Source: Oscillospiraceae bacterium (GTDB lineage Bacteria; Bacillota; Clostridia; Oscillospirales; Oscillospiraceae). From it: DNA of 64,000 nt. Positions 27,337 through 35,332 of this stretch are shown here, in pieces; position 1 is the first letter of the stretch; every line of letters starts with the position of its first letter. The stretch spans positions 62,001 through 126,000 of the forward strand of contig JAFTFT010000029.1 in the NCBI GenBank assembly GCA_017458335.1. Direction: 5' to 3'. The position numbers and the translations under genes are program-made. The notes beneath the pieces were generated by a model. That model searched no databases, was not told the origin of the DNA, and was given only the letters and a program-made list of their open reading frames with translations.

Positions 27337-27365
27337 TTGCATGGAAAACGACAAAATGCTATACT
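27337..27365 (+). promoter_or_regulatory. M3 peptidase promoter
   Basis: TTGCAT (27337-27342), 17-base spacer, TATACT (27360-27365), about 96 bases before the start codon. Confidence 0.72.
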
Positions 27366-27461
27366 CTATCGAGTTGATGAGAAGACCTGAGAATCCTCTT
27401 TTGAAAGAGACTGACGATCTTTTTGAAAGAGAGAATTTGACCCTTTGGAAAGGAACACATC

Positions 27462-29147
27462 ATGAAAGTATCCGAACTGCCATATCGCAGAGTCACCATC
27501 GAAGAAGTCAGCTCCGTCATGGAGGACGTAATTGCCCGAATCAGAAACGCCGCCTCTGCCGATGAGATTCTGGCCGCCCGCGAGGATGAGCAGAAACTCA
27601 TGCTGGAATATCAGACCAATACGGCGCTGGCTTATATGCGTTACTCCATCAACACCGTGGATGAATTTTATGTCGCCGAGAACGAATACTACGACGAGAT
27701 CGGCCCCGCGGTGCAGAACTACTCCGTCCAGTATGCCTCTGCCCTCCTGGACTCCCCCTTCCGCGCCGAGCTGGAGGAGAAGCTCTCTCCCGTCCTGTTC
27801 CGGGCGATGGAGGTGGAGCGTAAATCCATGTCCCCGGAGATTGTCGAAGATATGGTCGAGGAGAACAAACTGGTGCGGGAGTACTCCGACCTCATGAGCG
27901 GGATGGAGTTCACCTTCCGCGGCGAGACCATGCCCCGCGCCCTGCTGATGAAGTATGCCAAGAGCGAGGACCGGGAGACCCGGCGGGAGTGCTATGAGGT
28001 TCTCGGAAAGGGTCTCGCCGAACATCAGGAGCAGCTGGACAGCATCTATGACCGCATGGTCCATGTCCGGGACCGCATGGCAAAGAAGATGGGATACCGC
28101 AACTTCATTGAGCTGGGCTATCACCGGATGGGCAGGCTCTGCTACGACGGGGAAAAGGTCCGCGTGTTCCGTGAAAACATCCTGCGGGATGTGGTTCCGG
28201 TGGTCTCCCGCCTGCGCACGGAGAACGCGAAACGCCTCGGCGTGGAGAACTACATGCTCTATGACGACGGCGTTTTCCTGCCGGGTGGAGATCCGAAGCC
28301 TTTTGGGAAAGAAGAGATCTTCGCCGCGGCAGGGGAGATGTATCACACCATGGGAGACGAGACCGGCGCCTTCATCGACATGATGCTGGAAAACGAGGCC
28401 TTCGACGTGGACAGCCGCAAGAACAAATGGGGCGGCGGCTACTGCACGGAGTTTCCAAAGTTCCGGCAGCCCTTTATCCTGGCAAACTTCAACGGCACGG
28501 CCGGGGATGTGGATGTGGTCACCCATGAGGCAGGACATGCTCTGAACGCCTACCTGATCGCGGACAACCGCTTCGCGCTGGACCTGGGCTGCGGCGGTAT
28601 GGAGACCGCGGAAACCCACTCCATGAGCATGGAGTTCTTCGCCTGGCCGTACATGGAGAAGTTCTTCGGCAAAGACGCCGGCCGCTACTGCTTCATGCAC
28701 GCCCTGGAGGCCTTTTCCTTCCTGCCCTACGGCACCATGGTGGATGCTTTCCAGCATATCGTGTATGAAAACCCGGACATGACCCCGGCAGAGCGGGACG
28801 AGGCCTGGCTGGAGCTGGAGAAGCAGTTCCGTCCGCACATCTCCACGGAGGGCATGCCCTATCTGGAGAAGGGAACCCGCTGGCAGTACCAGATGCATAT
28901 CTATGAGAGCCCCTTCTACTACATCGATTATTGTCTGGCCCAGACGGCGGCCTTCTGCTTTCTGCTTGCGTCCCGGGAAGACTATAACGACGCCTTCCGG
29001 CGTTACCTGCGGCTGAGCCGCCAGGGAGGGGAGAAGGTCTGGACCGACCTGCTGGAAGAGGCGGGCTTCCCGTCTCCCTTCGAGCCGGGTGCGCTGAAGA
29101 CGCTCTCCGAGCGGGTCGAAGCCCTGCTGGAACAGATCCGGGTATGA
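27462..29147 (+). CDS. M3-family oligoendopeptidase
   Basis: Cytoplasmic zinc metallopeptidase of 561 residues that degrades short peptides (PepF/thimet family). The zinc site HEAGH lies at residues about 355-359 within VVTHEAGHALNAYL. The downstream glutamate ligand is probably in the METAETHSMSMEFF segment about 25 residues later. There is no signal peptide. An AAAGGA ribosome site precedes the ATG. It has its own promoter and terminator and stands between two sugar-acid genes without an obvious functional link to them. Confidence 0.92.
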   Translation: MKVSELPYRRVTIEEVSSVMEDVIARIRNAASADEILAAREDEQKLMLEYQTNTALAYMRYSINTVDEFYVAENEYYDEIGPAVQNYSVQYASALLDSPFRAELEEKLSPVLFRAMEVERKSMSPEIVEDMVEENKLVREYSDLMSGMEFTFRGETMPRALLMKYAKSEDRETRRECYEVLGKGLAEHQEQLDSIYDRMVHVRDRMAKKMGYRNFIELGYHRMGRLCYDGEKVRVFRENILRDVVPVVSRLRTENAKRLGVENYMLYDDGVFLPGGDPKPFGKEEIFAAAGEMYHTMGDETGAFIDMMLENEAFDVDSRKNKWGGGYCTEFPKFRQPFILANFNGTAGDVDVVTHEAGHALNAYLIADNRFALDLGCGGMETAETHSMSMEFFAWPYMEKFFGKDAGRYCFMHALEAFSFLPYGTMVDAFQHIVYENPDMTPAERDEAWLELEKQFRPHISTEGMPYLEKGTRWQYQMHIYESPFYYIDYCLAQTAAFCFLLASREDYNDAFRRYLRLSRQGGEKVWTDLLEEAGFPSPFEPGALKTLSERVEALLEQIRV

Positions 29148-29182
29148 TGTACGACTTCGGGGAAAAGACAGACACAGAGATT

Positions 29183-29225
29183 GCAGGACAGGGGCTTTGG
29201 AAAAGAACCTCCTGTCTTGCTTTTT
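29183..29225 (+). terminator. M3 peptidase terminator
   Basis: GCAGGACAGG (29183-29192) pairs with CCTGTCTTGC (29211-29220) with one G-U pair and is followed by T5. Confidence 0.85.
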
Positions 29226-29251
29226 AAACGACTCTTTGTGAAAAGAAAACC

Positions 29252-29280
29252 TTGATTAATGATAGAAAGTACTATATAAT
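29252..29280 (+). promoter_or_regulatory. gntR promoter
   Basis: TTGATT (29252-29257), 17-base spacer, TATAAT (29275-29280), 38 bases before the regulator's start codon. Confidence 0.78.
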
Positions 29281-29317
29281 GAGGTAGGATGTCGTATGTA
29301 GCACAGGGGGTGTCGGT

Positions 29318-30052
29318 ATGGAATCCGTATTCAAGGTGGTGCAGAAGCACAAAGAGCTCTCTCTTTCTGAAAGGGTTGCGCAGCAGATCAGCGATCTGAT
29401 CAAAGAACGGAATATCGGTGTGGGGGATAAGCTGCCCAATGAGTTTGAGCTGGCGGAGAGCCTGAATGTCGGACGGGGCACGATCCGGGAAGCCGTGAAG
29501 ATTCTTGTGGCACGAAACTGCCTGGAAATCCGCCGGGGAAAAGGAACCTTTGTGACAGAAAAAATCGGGCAGGTGACAGATCCTCTCGGATTTGAATATA
29601 TCGCCGATAAGGTGAAGCTGACCGAAGAACTGTATGAGGTGCGCTTTCAGATCGAGCCGTGGATTGCGTCCCTGGCGGCCAAGCGCATTCGGGAAGATGA
29701 AAAGGAAGAACTGAGAAGGCGCTGTGCCGCGGTGGAGACCTGCATCGCAGAAGGCGTGGACCACTATGACGCAGACAATGCCTTTCATCAGTACATTGCC
29801 CAGTGCACGCACAACAGCGTGCTTCCGGAAATCATTCCGATCATCACCTACAGTGTACGCCTGTTTACGAGATTTACAGATCCGAAAATTCTGAAGGACA
29901 CCGTCAGAACGCACCGTGCGATCGCGGACGCGATCTGCAGCAATGACGCGGAATGGGCCGAAAAAAGTATGAAGGAGCATATCTCGTCCAATCTTGACTG
30001 CATCAACCAGCTGAAGGAGCGTGAAGCCGCTTCCAAAGCGGAAGTGCGATAA
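29318..30052 (+). CDS. FadR-subfamily GntR transcriptional regulator
   Basis: DNA-binding regulator of 244 residues. A winged HTH at residues about 15-80 (LSERVAQQISDLI, NVGRGTIREAVKIL, RRGKGTFV) is followed by an all-helical FCD ligand domain. That domain has metal-binding-type residues in DADNAFHQYIAQCTHN and near the C-terminal RTHRAIADAI. FCD regulators usually sense small carboxylates and control their catabolism. A GGGGGTG ribosome site precedes the ATG. It lies directly upstream of the TRAP operon, and the palindrome AGAC-AG-GTCT downstream is the natural candidate operator. A similar palindrome lies at 51246-51261, suggesting a two-site regulon. Confidence 0.88.
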   Translation: MESVFKVVQKHKELSLSERVAQQISDLIKERNIGVGDKLPNEFELAESLNVGRGTIREAVKILVARNCLEIRRGKGTFVTEKIGQVTDPLGFEYIADKVKLTEELYEVRFQIEPWIASLAAKRIREDEKEELRRRCAAVETCIAEGVDHYDADNAFHQYIAQCTHNSVLPEIIPIITYSVRLFTRFTDPKILKDTVRTHRAIADAICSNDAEWAEKSMKEHISSNLDCINQLKEREAASKAEVR

Positions 30053-30086
30053 TTGGTCAGAATTCACAAAGCGGCGGGGTAAAATT

Positions 30087-30098
30087 TAGACAGGTCTA
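30087..30098. promoter_or_regulatory. Candidate GntR operator upstream of dctP1
   Basis: TAGAC-AG-GTCTA is a perfect inverted repeat with a 2-base centre, flanked by AATT on both sides. It shares the core AGAC-NN-GTCT with the palindrome upstream of the second dctP (51246-51261). Confidence 0.55.
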
Positions 30099-30120
30099 CA
30101 AATTCGTTCAAGAAGATCAA

Positions 30121-30159
30121 AACACTGTTGACATTAGCGGTCAGCAGTGTTATCTTTTT
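30121..30159 (+). terminator. gntR terminator overlapping a possible dctP1 promoter
   Basis: AACACTGTTGAC (30121-30132) and GTCAGCAGTGTT (30140-30151) form a 12-bp stem with one G-U pair, followed by ATCTTTTT. The same bases contain TTGACA (30128-30133), 17 bases and TATCTT (30151-30156), a plausible promoter for dctP1. Both readings may be true: end of gntR transcription and start of the TRAP operon. Confidence 0.65.
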
Positions 30160-30232
30160 ACCAAGGCAGGACGTCAGACGTCGTTCGTGCTACATCACAC
30201 TATGCGGGATACCCGCAGGAAAGAAGGACACT

Positions 30233-31234
30233 ATGAACAAGCGCATTCTCTCCGCTCTCCTTGCATTGACGCTCGTATTTGCCCTGGCCGGCATGACCCC
30301 GGCTCTGGCAGCAGACAAGCCCATCACCTTCAAGCTTGCCATGGTCGACAATGAGCAGTCCAACTACTATAAGGGCGCTCAGGCCATCGCCGCCTCCGTT
30401 GAAGAAGCCACCGAAGGAAAAATCAAGATCGATGTTGTTGCCGGCGGTACTCTCGGCGGTGAGGCCGATACCCTCGACATGGCAATCCAGGGCGACCTCG
30501 CCATTGCCAGCGCTGCCAACTCCGTTCTTGCCAACTACATCCCCGAAATGGCGATCCTCGACCAGGCTTTCCTCTGGGATTCTCAGGATCAGGCCAACTA
30601 TGCCGTCCAGAATGAGCTGGGCGCTCTGATCAGCGAGAAGGCCGAGGCCCTCGGCATCCATGTCATCGGCTACATGGAATCCGGCTTCCGTGATGTCTTC
30701 TCCAAGAAGCCCATCCAGAGCATTGACGACTTCAAGGGTGTTAAGATCCGCACCATGCAGAACAAGGGCCAGCTGGCTGCCTTCACCTCTTTCGGTGCAA
30801 ACCCGGTCGCTCTGGCCGCCGGTGAGCAGTTTACCGCACTGCAGCAGGGCACCATTGACGCCTGCGAAAACGCTGTTTCCAACTGCTGGGTCAACAAGTT
30901 CTATGAAGCCGGTGTCAATTCTGTTACCACCACCCACCACAGCTTTGTTTACATCCCCCTGTGCATGAGCGACAATGCCTGGAACCAGATTCCCGATGAT
31001 CTGAAAGAGACCTTTGTCGAAGCCGTCTGGGCAGGCTGCGAGCAGCAGTGGCAGTTCCTGAACGAGGCAAACGAAGAGGCTATTGAGCTGCTGAAGGGTG
31101 TCGGCGTCTCCTTCTACGACATCGACATCGATTCCCTGAAGGAAGCTTATGCCGCGAAGGTTGAGGCAGACGGAACGACCTATGACGAAGCCTGGGTTGC
31201 CGCCGTTGAGGCTGCCCGCGCCGCCGTTAAGTAA
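30233..31234 (+). CDS. dctP: TRAP transporter solute-binding protein DctP (cluster 1)
   Basis: Extracytoplasmic receptor of 333 residues that delivers an organic acid to the DctQM membrane pair. The Sec signal (MNKRILSALLALTLVFALAG, cleavage probably after ALA near residue 26) is followed by a DctP fold with GGTLGGEADTLDMA. The ligand-arginine segment is FKGVKIRTMQNKGQ; in this family that Arg binds the substrate carboxylate. No lipobox is present. The start at 30233 has AAGGA upstream and begins the signal peptide. It is followed by a hairpin and then dctQ, dctM and sugar-acid enzymes, so an aldonate or uronate ligand is likely. Confidence 0.93.
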   Translation: MNKRILSALLALTLVFALAGMTPALAADKPITFKLAMVDNEQSNYYKGAQAIAASVEEATEGKIKIDVVAGGTLGGEADTLDMAIQGDLAIASAANSVLANYIPEMAILDQAFLWDSQDQANYAVQNELGALISEKAEALGIHVIGYMESGFRDVFSKKPIQSIDDFKGVKIRTMQNKGQLAAFTSFGANPVALAAGEQFTALQQGTIDACENAVSNCWVNKFYEAGVNSVTTTHHSFVYIPLCMSDNAWNQIPDDLKETFVEAVWAGCEQQWQFLNEANEEAIELLKGVGVSFYDIDIDSLKEAYAAKVEADGTTYDEAWVAAVEAARAAVK

Positions 31235-31256
31235 GACCGAACGGTTAATCCCTCAT

Positions 31257-31286
31257 GATGAGCAGACCCATAGCGGTCTGCTCATC
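31257..31286 (+). repeat. Intercistronic hairpin between dctP1 and dctQ1
   Basis: GATGAGCAGACC (31257-31268) and GGTCTGCTCATC (31275-31286) form a perfect 12-bp stem with a 6-base loop and no T run. Such hairpins can protect the upstream mRNA from 3' decay, giving more binding protein than permease. Confidence 0.8.
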
Positions 31287-31324
31287 GATTAATCAGTCAA
31301 CGGAAAGGAGAAAAGAGAAGACCC

Positions 31325-31885
31325 ATGAAAACCCTAAACAAAGTGGTTCGCGGTCTGACAGCGGTAGAACTTGTCGCATGTGCCCTGACCTTCGCACTCA
31401 TGGTTGTCTGTTATTTTATCAGTGTTGTAAACCGAAACATCATCAAAGGATCAATGCCCTGGACAGAGGAGCTTGCGCTCTATTCCATGGTCTACATGGT
31501 TCTGCTGGGTACGGAGCTCGGTCTTCGTGACGGCACGCAGGTCAGTGTTACTGCGCTGACCAGCAAGCTGGAGGGCAAAACCGCCGGCAAAGTCCTTGGG
31601 ATCATTGCACGCCTTGTGGTGATTTACTTTGTCTATATGATGTTCCGCAACGGAAATGCCCTGGTCGCAAAGCAGATCAAGACTGCACAGACCAGCCCGG
31701 TGATGAACATCCCCATGTATACGCTGTATCTGTCCCTGTCCATCTCCTTCGGGCTCATGATGATCACGCAGGTCCTGATGCTGATCGGCGAAATCTTCAA
31801 CATCCCGATGGATTCCATCACAAAGGTTGACGAGATTATCGATACGGTCTTCGGCAGCAAGAAGAAGGAGGCGGAGAAAGAATGA
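31325..31885 (+). CDS. dctQ: TRAP transporter small permease DctQ (cluster 1)
   Basis: Four-helix membrane subunit, 186 residues, that bridges DctP and DctM. The family pattern is visible: VNRNIIKGSMPWTEELALYSMVYM in the second half of the first third (residues about 37-60), with a conserved W-T-E-E, and MNIPMYTLYLS before the last helix. Its stop overlaps the dctM start by four bases (ATGA). The C-terminus ends in a Lys/Glu tail. Confidence 0.9.
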   Translation: MKTLNKVVRGLTAVELVACALTFALMVVCYFISVVNRNIIKGSMPWTEELALYSMVYMVLLGTELGLRDGTQVSVTALTSKLEGKTAGKVLGIIARLVVIYFVYMMFRNGNALVAKQIKTAQTSPVMNIPMYTLYLSLSISFGLMMITQVLMLIGEIFNIPMDSITKVDEIIDTVFGSKKKEAEKE

Positions 31886-33171
31886 ATGCCGGCATTATTC
31901 TGTTCCTGGTTTTTGCCATCTGCATTGTGATCGGCGTTCCGATCTCCATTTCCCTCGGCGTCGGCTCTCTGGCGGCGGTCATCTTCGGTGACCTCGGGGT
32001 TTCCCCTGCGGTCATTGCCCAGCGCCTGTTCGGCGGTCTCCAGTCCACTTCCATCATGGCGATTGCGTTCTTCATCCTGGCCGGAAACCTGATGGCCGGC
32101 GGAGGAATCTCCCGAAGGATCGTCAACTTTGCAAACTGCCTGATCGGCAATATCCGCGGCGGCATGGGTGTGGCCCTGGTTCTTGCCTGCGCGTTCTTTG
32201 CTGCCCTGTCCGGTTCTGCGCCTGCGACGGTTGTCGCGATCGGCTCGATGCTGTACGCCGAGATGGTCAAGGACGGTTATCCCGAAGCCAGAACGGCAGG
32301 TCTTCTGGTGGTTTCCGGCGGCTTGGGGCCGATAATTCCGCCATCGATCATCATGGTGCTCTACTGCACGCTGACAGGAGCCTCGGTTACCAACATGTTT
32401 ACGGAAGGCCTGATGATCGGCATTGTCATCATGCTGGTTCTCATTGTGGAAGTCATCTTTTTTGCCCATAAAGAGAAGTGGCCGAAGGTACATGTCAAAC
32501 GCAGCGGAAAAGAAATCGGCAAGATCTTCCTCAATGCAATCCCCGCTCTTCTGACTCCGGTCATCATCCTCGGCGGAATCTACTCCGGCCTGCTGACTGC
32601 AACGGAGAGCGCGGCCGTTGCCTGCGTCTGGGCACTCATTGCCGGCGTGTTTATCTATAAGGAACTGACGCTTCGTGATCTGATCCCGATTCTGATGAAG
32701 TCGGCCAAGAGCTCGGCCATGATCCTCTTCATCATCGCGGCATCCACGGCCTTCTCCTGGGTCTTCACCTACTCCGGCGCATCCAAGGCTCTGGTGGACT
32801 TTGTGATCAGCATGAACCTGAACAAGACCCTGTTCTGCCTGGTTGTCGCCATCATCCTGCTCATCTTCGGAACCTTCATGGAAGGCACAGCCATCGCCGT
32901 TCTTCTGGTTCCGGTGCTCTGGCCGATTGCCAGCAGCATGGGAATCGACGTGATTCACTTCGGAATGATCCTCTGCATCTCCAACGTCATCGGAACGATG
33001 ACACCGCCGGTTGCGGTCAATATCTTCTCCGCCGTGCAGGTTTCCCGGTCGGTACGGGAACTCAAAATCGGCGAGATTTCCAAAGCGGAGATTCCGTTCT
33101 TTATCGGCTATACCGCAGTCTTCTTCCTGTGTGTCTTCTCTGAGAAGTTCTGCACCTTCCTGATCAAGTAA
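31882..33171 (+). CDS. dctM: TRAP transporter large permease DctM (cluster 1)
   Basis: Sodium-coupled transport subunit of 429 residues with about 11-12 membrane helices. Family motifs include GGLGPIIPPSIIMVLY and, near the C-terminus, VIGTMTPPVAVNIF, the paired P-P loops of the ion-transporter superfamily. The N-terminal GVPISISLGVGSLAAVIF is also typical. It overlaps dctQ by four bases. The SDR gene begins 41 bases downstream. Confidence 0.93.
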   Translation: MNAGIILFLVFAICIVIGVPISISLGVGSLAAVIFGDLGVSPAVIAQRLFGGLQSTSIMAIAFFILAGNLMAGGGISRRIVNFANCLIGNIRGGMGVALVLACAFFAALSGSAPATVVAIGSMLYAEMVKDGYPEARTAGLLVVSGGLGPIIPPSIIMVLYCTLTGASVTNMFTEGLMIGIVIMLVLIVEVIFFAHKEKWPKVHVKRSGKEIGKIFLNAIPALLTPVIILGGIYSGLLTATESAAVACVWALIAGVFIYKELTLRDLIPILMKSAKSSAMILFIIAASTAFSWVFTYSGASKALVDFVISMNLNKTLFCLVVAIILLIFGTFMEGTAIAVLLVPVLWPIASSMGIDVIHFGMILCISNVIGTMTPPVAVNIFSAVQVSRSVRELKIGEISKAEIPFFIGYTAVFFLCVFSEKFCTFLIK

Positions 33172-33212
33172 TCCCATGATATCTATATAATCTTATGAAG
33201 GAGAATATAATT

Positions 33213-33992
33213 ATGGTTAACAGCATGTTTGACATTTCCGGAAAGAAAGCAATCGTCACGGGCGGCACCAGAGGTCTCGGCAGGGGCATGGCAGAAGGCC
33301 TGATGGAGTCCGGCGTTGAGGTTGCCATCATCGGTACCAGCGACAAGGTTTTCGCGGTTGCGGAAGAGTTCAAGGCCAAGGGATTCAAGTGCCACGGCGT
33401 GAAAGCGAACCTTGCAGACCGCGAGTCCTGCAACGAGGGCTTCAACAAGTGCATGGAGCTGCTGGGCGACCTCGACATTCTGGTTGCTGCCCACGGCATT
33501 CAGCGCCGTCATCCGTCCAACGAGTTCCCCGATCAGGACTGGGACGATGTCATCAACACCAACCTCAACTCCGTGTTCTGGCTTGCACGTGCGGCGGCCA
33601 ACGTCATGAAGCCGAAGGGATACGGCAAGATCATTCTGATTGCGTCCATGTGCTCCTTCTTTGGCGGAAAGACGGTTCCGGCATATTCTGCTGCGAAAGG
33701 CGGCGTTGCCCAGCTGGCAAAAGCCTTCAGCAATGATCTTCTGCAGTATGGCATCAACATCAACGCCTTGGCCCCCGGCTATATGGACACCGAGATGAAC
33801 GTGGCGCTCACCGATCCCAACAACCCGAAGTTCACGCAGCAGCGTTACGATGAATTGACACAGCGGATCCCGGCACACCGCTGGGGCACCGGAAACGACA
33901 TGAAGGGCCCCTGCATCTTCCTCGCATCTCATGCAAGCGATTACCTCGGCGGCGCCATTATCCCCGTCGACGGCGGATACCTTGTCATGTAA
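33213..33992 (+). CDS. SDR-family sugar-acid dehydrogenase (gluconate 5-/KduD-like)
   Basis: Classical short-chain dehydrogenase, 259 residues. The NAD(P) motif TGGTRGLGRGMAEGL, the AHG variant of the NNAG strand, an SMCSFFGG catalytic-serine region, and the YSAAKGG active-site Tyr-x-x-x-Lys are present. The family resemblance is to gluconate 5-dehydrogenase and 2-deoxy-D-gluconate 3-dehydrogenase (KduD), which interconvert keto and hydroxy sugar acids. I use the ATG at 33213 because GAAGGAG lies 9 bases before it; the in-frame ATG at 33195 contains that ribosome site. A terminator follows at 34011. Confidence 0.88.
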   Translation: MVNSMFDISGKKAIVTGGTRGLGRGMAEGLMESGVEVAIIGTSDKVFAVAEEFKAKGFKCHGVKANLADRESCNEGFNKCMELLGDLDILVAAHGIQRRHPSNEFPDQDWDDVINTNLNSVFWLARAAANVMKPKGYGKIILIASMCSFFGGKTVPAYSAAKGGVAQLAKAFSNDLLQYGININALAPGYMDTEMNVALTDPNNPKFTQQRYDELTQRIPAHRWGTGNDMKGPCIFLASHASDYLGGAIIPVDGGYLVM

Positions 33993-34010
33993 ATCAAATA
34001 AAGCCTGGCA

Positions 34011-34042
34011 AAAGGGATATGGAAGCATATCCCTTTCTTTTT
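34011..34042 (+). terminator. Terminator between SDR gene and ManD-like gene
   Basis: AAAGGGATATG (34011-34021) and CATATCCCTTT (34026-34036) form a perfect 11-bp stem with a GAAG tetraloop, followed by CTTTTTC. It lies only 20 bases before the next start codon, so it may reduce or condition expression of the downstream dehydratase genes. Confidence 0.82.
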
Positions 34043-34061
34043 CAGACGGGAGGAAAAAACA

Positions 34062-35312
34062 ATGAATCCGGTTATCCGCGATGTAAAGGTGATCTGCACT
34101 GCTCCGGAAGGGATCAATCTGGTTGTCGTCAAGGTGGAGACCAGCGAACCCGGACTCTACGGCCTGGGCTGTGCGACATTTGCGTATCGGCATCTCACCG
34201 TGCAGCATCTGATCGAAACCTATCTGAAGCCTTTGGTTGTGGGCAGAGAGGTCAGCCGCATCAGTGAACTGTGGCAGCTCATGCATCAGAATGCCTACTG
34301 GCGCACCGGCCCCGTGGTCAACAACGCCATCTCCGGCGTGGACATGGCCCTATGGGATATCAAGGGAAAAATGGCGAATATGCCGGTATATGATCTGTTC
34401 GGCGGAAAAGTCCGCGAAGGCGTTCCCGTGTACCGTCATGTGGACGGCGCGGATGTAAGCGAGATCTGCGACAACATCGACATGTACCGCTCCATCGGCG
34501 TCCGTCATCTGCGCTGCCAGTGCGGCGGATACGGCGGCGGCGGATACGGCGAAGCGCCCGATTGGGCGGCCAAAGGTGCCCTTCCGGGCGTCTATCTGGA
34601 CAGCAAAGAATATATCAAGAGCACGCTGAAGCTCTTTGACGGCATCCGCGCCAGGGAAGGTTTCGAGGTGGACCTGGTCCACGATGTGCATGAACGCATC
34701 CACCCGACGGAAGCGGTGAGCTTTGTCAAGGAGATGGAGCCGTACAAGCTGTTTTTTATGGAGGATGTCGTTCCTCTCGAACAGATTGAATGGCTGGATA
34801 AAATCAAGCAGACCAGTACGACCCCGCTGGCACAGGGCGAGTTGTTCAATAATCCCGCAGAATACCGCCATGCCGTTGAGAAGCGGAGCATCGACTATAT
34901 GAGGGTCCACCTCAGCCAGGTCGGCGGCATTACGCCGGCACGCAAGCTGCAGCTCTTCTGTGAGCAGTACGGTGTGCGGATCTGCTGGCACGGCCCCGGC
35001 GATATGAGCCCGCTGGCACATGCGGCGAATATTCATATTGATCTTGCCGCGCAGAATCTCGGTCTGCAGGAGTGGAGCGGCATTGAACCGCCGAACTTTG
35101 TCATCCAGAAGCTGAGCGGCCCGAAAGGCGCTCTGCTCGACGTGTTCCCCGGCATGCCGGAGTACGGCGGTGACGGATTTGTCTATGCAAATGACAGACC
35201 CGGTCTCGGCGTTGATCTGAACGAAAAGGAAGCAATGAAATATCCCTGTGAGAACACGGTGACCACCTGGACACAGACCAGAAACCGGGACGGCAGCCTG
35301 CAGACGCCGTAA
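34062..35312 (+). CDS. Enolase-superfamily sugar-acid dehydratase (ManD/RspA-like)
   Basis: Protein of 416 residues of the D-mannonate dehydratase group of the enolase superfamily, which removes water from aldonates to give 2-keto-3-deoxy acids using Mg2+. N-terminal capping residues include FAYRHLTVQHLIETYLKPL. Metal-binding and catalytic segments are LVHDVHER, FMEDVVPLEQ and LAQGELFNNP, with HLSQVGGITPARKL and the catalytic-histidine region RICWHGPGDMSPLAHAAN. The group includes high-activity mannonate dehydratases and low-activity RspA proteins, so D-mannonate, D-gluconate or another aldonate is possible. A GGGAGGA ribosome site precedes the ATG. Next gene is 20 bases downstream. Confidence 0.87.
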   Translation: MNPVIRDVKVICTAPEGINLVVVKVETSEPGLYGLGCATFAYRHLTVQHLIETYLKPLVVGREVSRISELWQLMHQNAYWRTGPVVNNAISGVDMALWDIKGKMANMPVYDLFGGKVREGVPVYRHVDGADVSEICDNIDMYRSIGVRHLRCQCGGYGGGGYGEAPDWAAKGALPGVYLDSKEYIKSTLKLFDGIRAREGFEVDLVHDVHERIHPTEAVSFVKEMEPYKLFFMEDVVPLEQIEWLDKIKQTSTTPLAQGELFNNPAEYRHAVEKRSIDYMRVHLSQVGGITPARKLQLFCEQYGVRICWHGPGDMSPLAHAANIHIDLAAQNLGLQEWSGIEPPNFVIQKLSGPKGALLDVFPGMPEYGGDGFVYANDRPGLGVDLNEKEAMKYPCENTVTTWTQTRNRDGSLQTP

Positions 35313-35332
35313 CCGGAACCAAAGGAGACACG

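Noticed and set aside
30161-30182. GACGTC direct repeat as a second operator upstream of dctP1
   Set aside because: GACGTC occurs twice close together, but it is not repeated at the other TRAP operon and has no known match in the regulator families present.
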